Below, one piece after another: positions 7,868 to 17,400 of a stretch of 64,000 nucleotides of DNA; positions within the stretch are counted from its first letter, which is position 1, and each line of letters starts with the position of its first letter. Both the position numbers and the translations under genes were made by a program. The DNA is from Arthrobacter sp. B1I2 (GTDB lineage: Bacteria; Actinomycetota; Actinomycetes; Actinomycetales; Micrococcaceae): contig NZ_JAUSYC010000001.1 of assembly GCF_030816485.1 (NCBI RefSeq), positions 930,001 through 994,000 on the forward strand. The letters run 5' to 3'. Below the pieces are notes generated by a model. That model did not search any database. It was not told the origin of the DNA and saw only the letters and a program-made list of their open reading frames with translations.

Positions 7868-9056
7868 CCCGACAGGAAAGACAGGCAACTCTCCGGTCCT
7901 CGAAGACCGCCTACTGGTACGCCTGCCTATTCGATTTCGAACTATTCGTGCCCGCTGAACCACGCTGGAGGGCGGGGTCCGCTCATAGTTCTGCCGAGCA
8001 CGGGCCCTTGCGTCACCGGACTAATCAGGCCCGGAAGAGCTGGCTCACGGCCGCAGGTTAGGCGCACCCCAACCGGACAAGAGAATGCCCAAGGTCTTGA
8101 CTTCTACCAGTACCTGCGTCACGCCAAGCTGGAGTAAACCGTTCCCCTGCTACCTGCCGTCGTTGTGCCTTTGCCCTGCGGGCGTAGCTTGACGGAACAT
8201 CTACTATCGGCTCTTTGAAGCCCGCGGGGGAGTGCCTGCAAGAGGGCCATTTCCGGCTCGGTTTTGGCATTTTTCCCCTGATTTCAACGTACCGGCCAAT
8301 GGGGGCCCTAAAGGATGATGCGGCGGTGCCCCGTGGGACGACGATCTGACCCGACAGAAGTGCCAGGCAGGACATTGACGCTAGAGCTATCGGCTATTTT
8401 AGAACCGAAGGGGACGGCTACCAGCTTCGTAGCAGCTACCGGCGCTACGAGTGGAAATGCGGCAGTCTCAACGCCCCGTCCAGGAGAGCTGCACAACGGC
8501 TCGGCTTCACTTTCGAGGGTATCTTCCGCCAGGCCTTGGTCTACAAAGGGCGTAGCCGCGATACTGCCTGGTACTCCATCGTTGACTACGAATGGCCCCA
8601 GATTGGCAACGCTTTCCGGGCATAGCTTGAACCGCGGAACTTCGACGCGGACGGTAGCCAAAAGCGGTCCCTGTCGGACATACGCTCAGCATAGGCAACC
8701 CCGGTCCTGTTTCAACCCCCAGAAACAAAATGATGTCTAAGGCAATAGCGCAAAATGAACTCGCACGAACTTACCGACTGGTCGCTGGCCCCTAGTTGAC
8801 GGACATCTTCTCGACGTTTCGTCCACCCTCGTAGACAAGGGCGGGTCAACCCGGTCCGGACCACGCGCCCTTTCGTTCCATAGAACTACACCCATACCGG
8901 ACGTCAGGCAGTCCGTCCGTCGCCTGTCAGGTTAGGGTCGGTTACTGGATTTTTGGACACTCCGTTCGGAGATTCAAAGACCTGTACCTGAAACATTCGC
9001 GGTGGTCACAGCTCTCCGGCAAGCGCCCTCATAGTTCCACGGCCATCCAGCTGGCG
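7868..9056. other. 1.2-kb stretch without a convincing gene
   Basis: This region is visibly less GC-rich than its neighbours and shows no family signature, Shine-Dalgarno plus start, or operon structure. Two overlapping frames cover 8308-8740 (141 residues plus, 117 residues minus); neither has recognisable motifs, although the minus frame has a fairly even, protein-like composition. A weak hairpin (CGGTC-N6-GACCG, 7894-7909) follows the GntR gene and could end its transcript. The stretch may be a decayed gene or an acquired scrap of DNA. I assign no function. Confidence 0.4.
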
Positions 9057-9803
9057 GTGCCCATAGCTACTCGCCAACACTCCGGAGGCGGGGTCCCTTG
9101 CTATATCCTGATCCTTCCTAGTCCAGGCCAGGGGGCAGCCAGGACAAAGCACGTCGAATGGCCGTCAGTGACATCCAGCAGCAACTTCCCAGGGCTTGTG
9201 CCAGGCAAAGTCCCGCAAGACGATTTTCTTGACTGTCCCACGGGACTCGTCGAATACTACTTCGCGGATGGCGTCTTCCGCTGGTCGGACAGTTTGTACC
9301 GCATCTACGGGTATGAGCGGGGCGATGTTGTCCCCTCCATGGAGATGGCCTCCGCCCACATCGAGCCCGAAGACCGGCCCAGGGTCCAGGCCTATTGGGA
9401 CCGCGTGTCATCGGCTGGCGGACCATCGTCCATCTACGTATCCATCCGGGACCGCAAGGACCGTCAGCACAAACTGCTTTACTCTGCGGACTACATCCTC
9501 GACGGGGCCACACCTATTGGTGTCTGGGGTGTGGTCGTGGACCTGACGCAGTCAATCCATACTGACCGCCACCAACTTGCCACCGAGGCGGTGGCCGCAT
9601 CAGCCCGCAACCGGGCAGTGATCGAACAGGCCAAGGGCATCCTGATGGGGCGCACCGGTGTCAACGCTGACCAGGCCTACGAACTCATGAGCCAGCTAAG
9701 CCAGGATACGAACCGCAAGGTTTATGACATTGCACGCGACATGGTGGACCGGGCAACCACCCGGGCCGGAGATCCGGAGAACCAGAACCACCCGCTGCTG
9801 TAA
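9057..9803 (+). CDS. PAS-ANTAR domain protein (putative RNA-binding antiterminator)
   Basis: Up to 248 residues. A PAS domain of the PAS_3 type spans about 55-165, recognisable from FRWSDSLYRIYGYERGD, HIEPEDRPRV and the final strand WGVVVDLTQS. The C-terminal ANTAR domain (about 174-232) has the three-helix pattern with AVIEQAKGILMGRTGVNADQAYELM. ANTAR proteins bind paired hexanucleotide hairpins in nascent RNA and prevent termination; here the PAS sensor replaces the more common receiver or GAF input. The first about 40 residues look uncharacteristic and the true start may be a GTG such as 9168 or 9198, none with a strong Shine-Dalgarno. The gene stands alone, so its target RNAs must lie elsewhere. 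Confidence 0.8.
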   Translation: MPIATRQHSGGGVPCYILILPSPGQGAARTKHVEWPSVTSSSNFPGLVPGKVPQDDFLDCPTGLVEYYFADGVFRWSDSLYRIYGYERGDVVPSMEMASAHIEPEDRPRVQAYWDRVSSAGGPSSIYVSIRDRKDRQHKLLYSADYILDGATPIGVWGVVVDLTQSIHTDRHQLATEAVAASARNRAVIEQAKGILMGRTGVNADQAYELMSQLSQDTNRKVYDIARDMVDRATTRAGDPENQNHPLL

Positions 9804-9824
9804 CCGGCCCACAGCAGCCCGCCC

Positions 9825-10694
9825 TTACCCCTTCCGCTCCGCCCGGTAGGCGCTGGGACTGACCCCGTGCAGCCGGCGGAACTGGCGGGAGAAATAGAAC
9901 TGGTCCTGCAGGCCCACTTCCCGGCCCACCTGTGCGATGGTCAGGTCGGTGGTATCCAGCAGGCGGCGGGCCCGGGCCATTTTCAGGGCGGTGTGATGGG
10001 CCAGGACTCCCCCGCCGGTCGCTTCCCGGAACAGCTTGCTGAGGTGCGACGACGAGACGCCCACCAGCGCCGCAAGATCGGCCAGGCGAATGGTCCCGTT
10101 TACCCGTTCCTCCAGGTAGTTCATGGCCTGCTGCAACGGAGTGCCGGTCTCCGCGACGCGGCGGTCCACGGCCAGCGTCGCCAGCAGCTTCCACACCATC
10201 CCCGATGTCGCAACCAAACGCGCAGGCGACTGGTCCTTCTCCAGCGCGGTGATGATCTCATCCAGCATGGCCGTCAACCGGTCCGCCGCCGCCAGCGGAA
10301 TCGTGGGACGGTCAACGCGCACTCCCGCCTCCGCTATCAGCTCGGCAGCATCGGTTCCGCGGACGTGGCACCACCAGATCGTCCATGGGTCGTCCTTGTG
10401 GGCACCATAGGCATGTGCCTGGCCGGTACCGCCGGGAAGCACGACGGCGGTGGCCTTGCCCACGTCGCTGCGGGCACCGGCGGTTTCCACCCACCCCCGC
10501 CCTGCGACGCAGAGGATGACGATGGTTTCGTCCGCGCCTTGGGGCCGGTACCGTCCGTGGTCCTCTGCAGCAGGAAAAACACCGGCATCGGTGACCACCA
10601 GGTGGCGCGTAATGGGGCGGGTGAGTGCTTCGCGGACCAGCGGCCGCGGCACCACCACCAGCCGCTGGTTCTGGAACCCGTGCGCCCGTTCCAC
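9825..10694 (-). CDS. AraC-family transcriptional regulator (cupin-type sensor)
   Basis: A 289-residue regulator with an N-terminal AraC ligand-binding (cupin) region (GRYRPQGADETIVILC, then GWVETAG and PGGTGQAHAYGA) and a C-terminal double helix-turn-helix at about 185-285 (IRLADLAALVGVSSSHLSKLFREATG; LTIAQVGREVGLQDQFYFSRQFRR). I chose the GTG at 10692-10694 because GGAGGG lies about 8 nt upstream; a GTG at 10712 is the alternative. It follows the GH35 gene on the same strand after about 50 nt and is probably the last gene of that operon, responding to the released sugar. The helix-turn-helix assignment is firm; the effector is unknown. Confidence 0.87.
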   Translation of the reverse strand: MERAHGFQNQRLVVVPRPLVREALTRPITRHLVVTDAGVFPAAEDHGRYRPQGADETIVILCVAGRGWVETAGARSDVGKATAVVLPGGTGQAHAYGAHKDDPWTIWWCHVRGTDAAELIAEAGVRVDRPTIPLAAADRLTAMLDEIITALEKDQSPARLVATSGMVWKLLATLAVDRRVAETGTPLQQAMNYLEERVNGTIRLADLAALVGVSSSHLSKLFREATGGGVLAHHTALKMARARRLLDTTDLTIAQVGREVGLQDQFYFSRQFRRLHGVSPSAYRAERKG

Positions 10695-10743
10695 ATTCGC
10701 TCCCTCCGTCACGGAATGTCCATGCTACGACGGAAGGGCCGCC

Positions 10744-13086
10744 TCACTGCCGGACTTCGCACCAGTCGGTCCAGCGGACCAGCTGCACCCCGTCCACGGC
10801 TATCAGGTCACCGTCCACGCCATCACGCCGCTGCTGTGCGGCCAGCGGCAAGCCCACCTTTGCTTCCTTGGGCAGCGGCAGGATCTGGAGGGCGACGTCG
10901 GACCCTGGCTGGATGCCGGCGTCGTGCATTTCGATGACCCACGCGGACCCGTCCCAGAAGCGGTCCCCCACCACCCGGCCGTCCACGAGCAGCCGGGCGA
11001 CGTTGCCCGCCCAAGCGATCTCCAACTCGGTGAAACCTGGCACTTCGGAGAGTCCCGCCGTCGGAAGCTCAACCTTGTACGCGGCCGAAAGCTCCGCTAA
11101 GACGCCGTCGTCTGGTGCCGCTGCCCGGCCGGCCAGGGAACCGAAGGACGCAGGAACAGGGCGTGCATCGCGTACCAGTTGCACTGCAAGCGCCTGGTGC
11201 GCAGGCTCACGGACCACGGCAGCGGCAGCCACCTCCTCGAACGTCCCGGCCGTTGGAGAGTACCGCCGGGCCGAAGGTGCTCCGAGCGCCCTGCCCGCCA
11301 GCAGCCCATCCGCATCAACCCAGACCGGATCTGCTGACAGGACCAACTCCCTGCCCTGCAAGGTTTCCAGAACCCAGGCCTGGTCCGCCAGTGCTGCCGG
11401 CAGGACCAGGATCTTCAGGGAGCCCTCGAGAGATGTCACCGTCAGCGTCACCGGCACAGAGGAATCAACGGTGTACGTGCCTCCGCCCCAGGCGGTGGCA
11501 GCCCCCTCAAGGGCTGTCCCCTCCGGCAGGCACAACTGGGCTGCAATGCCGGCCTCGGCGGCCAGGACCAACGTTGGGGTGGCGGAATCGGCGTCGAGGA
11601 TGGTCAGCGGGGATGCCGTGGCCCACAGGAGCCGGACACCGCCGACCTCCAGGTTCACCGGCCAGGCAGCGATGGTTCCGGGCGGGATGTCCACCGGCAA
11701 GGCGGGAACGGTCACCGCCCCGTCCGCCAGCCCCAGACGGAACTGCGCGCCGGTATATTCCTGCAGTGGAATATGCGGCTGGTACCAGGTGATGAACACG
11801 AACCCGCAGTTCCCATCAGACCGCAGCGCCCAGCGGAGCGTCTCCGAATCCTCAACCCCTGACGGCACCCGGTCCGGCAAAGAGGACGGCATCGGTGCCA
11901 GGCGCTCCCCGAACGCGGACAGGAACGCGTGCTGCCGGCGCAGCAGCCCAAAGCCCGGCGCCAGCCTTCCGGCGGCACCGATCGGGGCGTGGAAGTCGTA
12001 ATCGAACTCCGGAAGGTCGTTCGGGTAGCCGGTTGCCTGGGACTCCTGCAGGCCGCCTGCGGGGTTTGTTCCGCCCGCGAACATGTAATACCCCTGCCAG
12101 GCCGAGCCGCTGCCGATCTTGTTGTTGGCCACCGCAGCCACGTCCCTGCCCTGGGGCCATGGCCGGCGCTGGTAGGCCGTGGCCATGCCGCCGGTCAGCT
12201 CGCAGGTGGCCGGCGGGAAGAGGTTCGACGGCGAGCGAGGCGGAGCGGCATTGCTTCCGGAGAGATGTTCGCGGAGGTCAGCACCGATGCCGGGGTCATC
12301 CCACTGGTGGCTGAAGAAGTAGTGCTGGCGGAAGGTGGGGTCCCAGGGGGCGCCGGCGTCCACCCAGAAGCCGTCGCCGTAGCCGCCAAAGACCGGCAGG
12401 ACGTCCCCGTCCGGAAGATCAGCCCCGCCCCACGCGGTTGCCGTCCACACCGGGGCCGTCAGCCCGGACGCCCGGGCCAGCTTCTTCAGCTCGGTGAGAT
12501 GCGCGGGCTGGTCGTAGAGCTCATTGTCCAGCTGGATGCCGATCACGTGGCTGTCCGGCCCGGTCAGGCCGCGCAGCTCAACTCCCAGGCAGTTGTACCA
12601 CCGCTCCACCATCGCGAGGTACGCGGGATCGTTGGTGCGGTGCTCGACGGCGGCTGCCTGGACCCAGTCCGGGAACCCGCCGTTTCGGACCTCGCCGTGG
12701 GCCCAGGGGCCGATGCGCAGGACGACGTCCAGATCCAGGGCGGCGCACAGCCGGACGAAAGCGGCAACGTCCAGGTTGCCATCGAACCGCGCCTCGCCCT
12801 GGACCGGCTGGTGGTGGATCCAGAAGACGTAGCAGGCCACTACCGTGATGCCGCCGGCCTTCATCAGACGCAGCCTGTCTTCCCACCGGTTCCGGGGAAG
12901 CCTGCTGAAGTGGATTTCCCCTGAGACCGGGATGGCCGGGCGGCCGCCGCACTCCAGGTAGTGGCTGGTGAGCCGCCACCGGCTGTGCCGGTCCTCTGTG
13001 TTGCTCATGGGCGGGCGCCGGAGCGGCAGCTCATGCGGCAGGTGGACGGCGGTCAGGAGTTCAAGGGCGGTGTTCGGGGAGCTCAT
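10744..13086 (-). CDS. Glycoside hydrolase family 35-type beta-galactosidase
   Basis: About 780 residues, no signal peptide, so probably cytoplasmic. The N-terminal TIM barrel has GH35 hallmarks: PVSGEIHFSRLPRNRWEDRL, then KAGGITVVACYVFWIHHQP and RIGPWAHGEVRNGG. The candidate acid/base is E189 in IQLDNELYD and the candidate nucleophile E296 in TCELTGGMATAYQRRP. C-terminal beta domains follow. The ATG at 13084-13086 is chosen because it lies 11 nt after the preceding gene's stop; a later ATG at 13008 is possible. Its neighbours (DUF5107 protein, cellulase-like hydrolase, AraC) suggest it trims a beta-galactoside or related oligosaccharide that arrives already imported. Exact specificity cannot be read from sequence. 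Confidence 0.82.
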   Translation of the reverse strand: MSSPNTALELLTAVHLPHELPLRRPPMSNTEDRHSRWRLTSHYLECGGRPAIPVSGEIHFSRLPRNRWEDRLRLMKAGGITVVACYVFWIHHQPVQGEARFDGNLDVAAFVRLCAALDLDVVLRIGPWAHGEVRNGGFPDWVQAAAVEHRTNDPAYLAMVERWYNCLGVELRGLTGPDSHVIGIQLDNELYDQPAHLTELKKLARASGLTAPVWTATAWGGADLPDGDVLPVFGGYGDGFWVDAGAPWDPTFRQHYFFSHQWDDPGIGADLREHLSGSNAAPPRSPSNLFPPATCELTGGMATAYQRRPWPQGRDVAAVANNKIGSGSAWQGYYMFAGGTNPAGGLQESQATGYPNDLPEFDYDFHAPIGAAGRLAPGFGLLRRQHAFLSAFGERLAPMPSSLPDRVPSGVEDSETLRWALRSDGNCGFVFITWYQPHIPLQEYTGAQFRLGLADGAVTVPALPVDIPPGTIAAWPVNLEVGGVRLLWATASPLTILDADSATPTLVLAAEAGIAAQLCLPEGTALEGAATAWGGGTYTVDSSVPVTLTVTSLEGSLKILVLPAALADQAWVLETLQGRELVLSADPVWVDADGLLAGRALGAPSARRYSPTAGTFEEVAAAAVVREPAHQALAVQLVRDARPVPASFGSLAGRAAAPDDGVLAELSAAYKVELPTAGLSEVPGFTELEIAWAGNVARLLVDGRVVGDRFWDGSAWVIEMHDAGIQPGSDVALQILPLPKEAKVGLPLAAQQRRDGVDGDLIAVDGVQLVRWTDWCEVRQ

Positions 13087-13097
13087 GCAGGCGTCTT

Positions 13098-14417
13098 TCA
13101 GTTCACGGCGGCGGTAAGGATCAGGTGGTTCATGCGGCATTGCCATTCTTCATCGGCCCACATGGGGTGGTGCGGTGCCGCATTGGAGCAGAGGACCATT
13201 CCCCAGACCCCGTGCTCCAGCGCCATCCGGATGCCGCGTTCGGCGAGGTCGCGGCCTACGGGCCCCTCCTCAAAAGTGCCAAGCAGGGGTGTGTAGCCGA
13301 TCCAGCCCTCGCCCACCACCGCGGGCACGTCTTTCCAGCGTGCCCACGCCGCGATGGCGACTACGCGGGATTCGATCTCGCGACGCATCACTTCCCGGTA
13401 GGGGCCGTATTCGTTGTACAGCCAGGTGTCCCACGCGCCGGGGTCGATCCAGTCGTAGCCGTAGAACATCTGGTCCGTGACCACGGTGGCCCGGTACTTC
13501 CATTCGGCCAGTCGACCGTACTCCGCAAGGGACGGAGCGTCGGACTTCAGCAGCGCCCGCAACGCCGGGTTGGGAAAACCGCTGGTCCCTTCAGACCGGA
13601 TGTCGATCTGCCGCTGCAGCGCATCCAGCACACCGTAGCTGTAAACATGGAACTGCGCCGCGCCCAGTCCATCCGGCAGCGTGTGCATGGCCAGGTGCGG
13701 CGGCTTTCCGTAGCTGGCCGTGAGCAGAAGATCGGGATGCACTGACCGCAGCCGCTGCAGCTGCCGGCTCCCGCCGTCGGCGAGCGCCGGGAGGATGGAG
13801 AAGTCCACCTCGTTGTGCAGCTCCACCATGGCAATGCGTTCCCGGTGCCCGGCCTCAGTCAGGGCCCGGATCAGCCGGTCCCATGCATCGGCCAGGACCC
13901 GGTACCTCTCCCCCAGCGGCACCGCGTCGATGGCTTCGAACCACCGCGGCGACGCTGCGAAAACCGGTGACTGCTGGTATTCCCAGCTGGCCAGGATGAC
14001 CACCAGACCGTGCCGTGCGGCACAATCGAACAGGTCCAGCAACCGCTGCCACAGGTTCAGCCGGCAGCCCCCGGGAGCGTCATACCAGCGCGTGCCCCGG
14101 CCGTAGATTCCGCCGTCGGGCGCTGTTCCGAGTCCCTCGATCTCGAGGTCCTCCGCCAGGGCGTCAAGCCCCAGTCCGCCGAAGAGCAGCAGCGGTGCGG
14201 CGCAGATCCGGATGGTGTTGTAGCCCCGCGCAGCAGCCTCGGCGCAGGCCTTGTCCAGGTCCGCGTACGGCCCGCCCTCCTCGGCCCGGGCGTACCAGGA
14301 GAAGTCCCAGAGGGTGATGGCCAGGCGGGATGGAAGGTGCGACGGCGGCGCTCCGGTCAGGGCGGGCGTGTCACCTTCGATCGTTCCGGACCCCAGGTAC
14401 CGCGGTTCCCTTGTCAC
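13098..14417 (-). CDS. Cellulase-like TIM-barrel glycoside hydrolase
   Basis: A 439-residue predicted clan GH-A hydrolase with no signal peptide. Barrel signatures include LAITLWDFSWYAR near the start, YNTIRICAAPLLLFGG, and MVELHNEVDFS with the probable acid/base E203. The best nucleophile candidate is E370 in PAVVGEGWIGYTPLLG, at the strand 7 position. This corresponds to the poorly characterised sugar-binding cellulase-like group rather than a classic GH5 family. Its start overlaps the DUF5107 stop as ATGA, and GH35 begins 11 nt after its end, so the three are one transcript. The substrate is unknown. Confidence 0.7.
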   Translation of the reverse strand: MTREPRYLGSGTIEGDTPALTGAPPSHLPSRLAITLWDFSWYARAEEGGPYADLDKACAEAAARGYNTIRICAAPLLLFGGLGLDALAEDLEIEGLGTAPDGGIYGRGTRWYDAPGGCRLNLWQRLLDLFDCAARHGLVVILASWEYQQSPVFAASPRWFEAIDAVPLGERYRVLADAWDRLIRALTEAGHRERIAMVELHNEVDFSILPALADGGSRQLQRLRSVHPDLLLTASYGKPPHLAMHTLPDGLGAAQFHVYSYGVLDALQRQIDIRSEGTSGFPNPALRALLKSDAPSLAEYGRLAEWKYRATVVTDQMFYGYDWIDPGAWDTWLYNEYGPYREVMRREIESRVVAIAAWARWKDVPAVVGEGWIGYTPLLGTFEEGPVGRDLAERGIRMALEHGVWGMVLCSNAAPHHPMWADEEWQCRMNHLILTAAVN

Positions 14418-17400
14418 AGCGCTGCTCCTTCTTTCGTCTGCAGGCGGCCGGTCAACAGGCGCCCCTCCGCGGCCAGGTGGCGCAAAGATGCCGCCTGTTG
14501 GCTCCGGGGCGCCGTGGTCCCGGTATCGAACAGCAGCAGCTCGGGCAGGGACGTGGCGAAGTAGCCCGGAGCGGCGGGAGCGGACTCCATCTCATCAGCC
14601 CGGGCTTCCAGGCTGCCCCAGACAGTCCCCGCCTTGTCGAGCCTGCCCAGCCTGGCGCAGGCAACACCACGCCAGTAGCCGGCAGGCCCAACCGGACCAG
14701 GGTCCACGGCCAGGGGATTCTCCCGCCGGCAGGCCCTGGTCCATGCCTCTTCGGCAGCCTTGGCGTCACCCACATGCTTCAGCACGTCGCCAAGCGCGAC
14801 GAACCGCTCAGCCATGCTGTCCCCCGGATGCCGCCCCTCGCCCAGGTTCGCCGGCGCATCGATGCCCTCGCGCAACAAGGCGATTGCCGCCGTCGGCTGC
14901 TGCTCCATCAACGCCCGCGCCTGCCGGACGGCAGCCCTGTCGTAAGCGGCGAGCGCCAAACCCTCACCGCCTTCAAAGGGTTGGAAGGCGCGGGAGGCCA
15001 GGAGTGCCAGGGCGTCCGCAGCCCGTCCGACGTCGGTCAAAAGGTTCGCATAGAGAACGGCGAGGTCGTCCCGGGCCAGGGAGGCAGGCCCATGCCGCTC
15101 GATATCCGCGATCCGCTGCTCTGCGGGCAGGCCGCGCAGCTCCGCCAGCACGGCCCGTTCAAAGACCAGCCGGGCGTCACCAGGGCCCAACTCCAAGGCG
15201 CGGGCCAAGTACGCGTCAGCAGCGTCCGGGTCGCCCCCTGTGTTCACCGTCGCCAACGCGGCATTCCGCCACACCACAGGGTCGGTGGCGCCATGGGTCA
15301 TCGCTTCCTCCAGGTGCACCAGCGCATCCCGGGTCCGACCTGCATCCAGCAGCCAGCATCCCAGCAACCCGTGCGCCACGGGATCACGCGGGTCGGCTTC
15401 GAGGGCACGGTGCAGCGCATCGAAGTCGTCCAAGCCGTAGGGGAACGCGTAAGTGGTGTTCGCCCGCCGCACCGCAGCACGTTCTGCCGCGGCGCCCTGG
15501 GGGTCGCGCAGTTCCTCAAGCCAGCTGGCCCGAAGGTAGTGCCGCAGCGCCCCGGGGTTGCCGAACGCCGCGGGGCTGCGGCCCTCGCCGTGGACCTTGC
15601 CGTCGGCCCGGGTCAGGTCCAGGGCGCGTTGCCACTGACCCGCGCGGGCCAGCCAGCAGGCAACCGTCACGCTGGTCTTGGGGTCTTTCGCGTCCAGCGT
15701 TCCAGCGAGCGCCAGCGCCACCGGGTCCAGCGGGTCGGCGGCCAGGATGTCCTGCAGCAGCCGGGCGCTTTCGTCCCGGCGCCCCAGGTGTTCGAGTGCC
15801 AGATACCGGAGGTGACGCGCTTCGGGGCTGGTTGCCTCCAGAACCAGCGCGGATTCGGCATGCTGCAGCGCCTGCGCCGGGTTTCCCGACCGGAGGGCCA
15901 GCCGCGCCAGGGCCAGTTGCGCCGGGTGTCCCCACGCCCGGTCCCAGGCGGCCTTCCCGAACCGTTCCGCAGCTTCGTCCAGCCGCCCGGTGCGTTCCAG
16001 GACCAGGCCAAGCCGGTAACTGGCCTCTCCGCTTGCCGGATTGAGGTTGCGGCGGGTCAGCCGGGCCAGGGCGTTCTCGAGGAGTTTCCGGGCCTGGCCG
16101 TAGTGGCCCAGCCGGTATGTGGCCGCGCCGAGCGCGATCGACGCCCGCGAATCCAGGGGATCCCGGCGGAGCATTTCCTCGAAGTACGGCAGGGGCCGCC
16201 TGGTGGGGTGCCGGTTTTGCGTCAGATGCGTTCCGGTGATGAACAGCTCGTCCTGGCCTTCCATGTCCCGGGGCGCCGCAGGCTCCGTGGCCGCCCAGGG
16301 CTCGGGCGGGTTGTCTAGGCGTATCCGCGGGGTCCAGGAAATCAGCTCCCGGTTGCCGTCCAGGACCTGGAGAGTGAGGTCGGGTTCCTTGGCCGGGGCG
16401 GGCAGCTGAACAGTGGCGGTGAACGGGTGGGCGGGCGAGAGCGGCCCGTCCCAGTCCTGGACTCTTTCGCCCCGCAGCGTGAGCACCACGGTGGCGTGCC
16501 CGTGGTGGCCGGTGCTTGAGACGCCCACCCTGACATGGCGTCCCGCAGGGTCAAGGGAAAGCGCGACGGCGGCTTCCAGGTTCGCCTGGTGCGCCGGGCC
16601 GATGTGCCGGATGGGGTACCAGTACTGGCTGAAGGTGCGCGTCTCGCCGGGTGCCAGGTAGCTGAAGTCCGGCTGGTTGTCCGTATAAACGCCGGCCATC
16701 AGCTCGACGTACGGGCCGTCGTCGTCCGTTAAATGCTTGTCCCATGCCTTGCCCACCGGGCCGTTCCCCCACGTCCACTGCTTCTTGCCCGGTGCAATGC
16801 TGCGGTCCGCCCAATGGACAAAGCCCGCGCCGGCGTCGTGGTCGTAGCCGCCAAAGAAGCTGTCCGCGGTGTCGGTGACCATATAGGAGGTGGGGACCGG
16901 AATGTCGGCGTAGAAGTCGAGCCGGTCCGCGTCCGGGTTGCCGCCCTCCCTCGCGAGCGCGGGGTAGTCCACCCCGTAGTAAGGGCGGTCCGCACGCGGG
17001 AAGGCGGTGATGGCGCGCCGCGCATGGTCCGCCACGTAGGACACGTCCGTAGGGAAGAACGACTGGTAGTTTTCATGCACCCGGGCCGCCACGTTGGCCC
17101 ACCAGAGGAAGGTCTGCGGTTCATCCGTCCGGTTGTACAGCCTGGCTTCCACCTCGATGAGGGAAGTGTCCGGGCACAGCCGCACGCCGTGGGTTCCGCG
17201 CATCCGCTGCAGCGGGTCCAGGTCGCTGTGCCAGACGGTGACGGTCCCGTCTTCAGCACGCTCGACGGCGGTTTCCACCGGCAGGAAGGTGGCCGGCCGG
17301 TGGTGCTGGGGCCAGTTGAATTCCACCCCGCCGGAGATCCACGGCCCGGCCAGGCCCACCAGGCCGGGCTTAATCACGTTGTTCCGGTAGAAGAAGTCGT

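Noticed and set aside
8308-8740. Two overlapping frames (117 residues minus, 141 residues plus)
   Set aside because: No motif, no Shine-Dalgarno and low GC; kept only as a note in the gene-poor stretch.
14330-16318. Long plus-strand frames opposite the DUF5107/TPR gene
   Set aside because: Arg/Pro/Gly-rich shadow translations; the minus strand shows conserved DUF5107 and TPR motifs.
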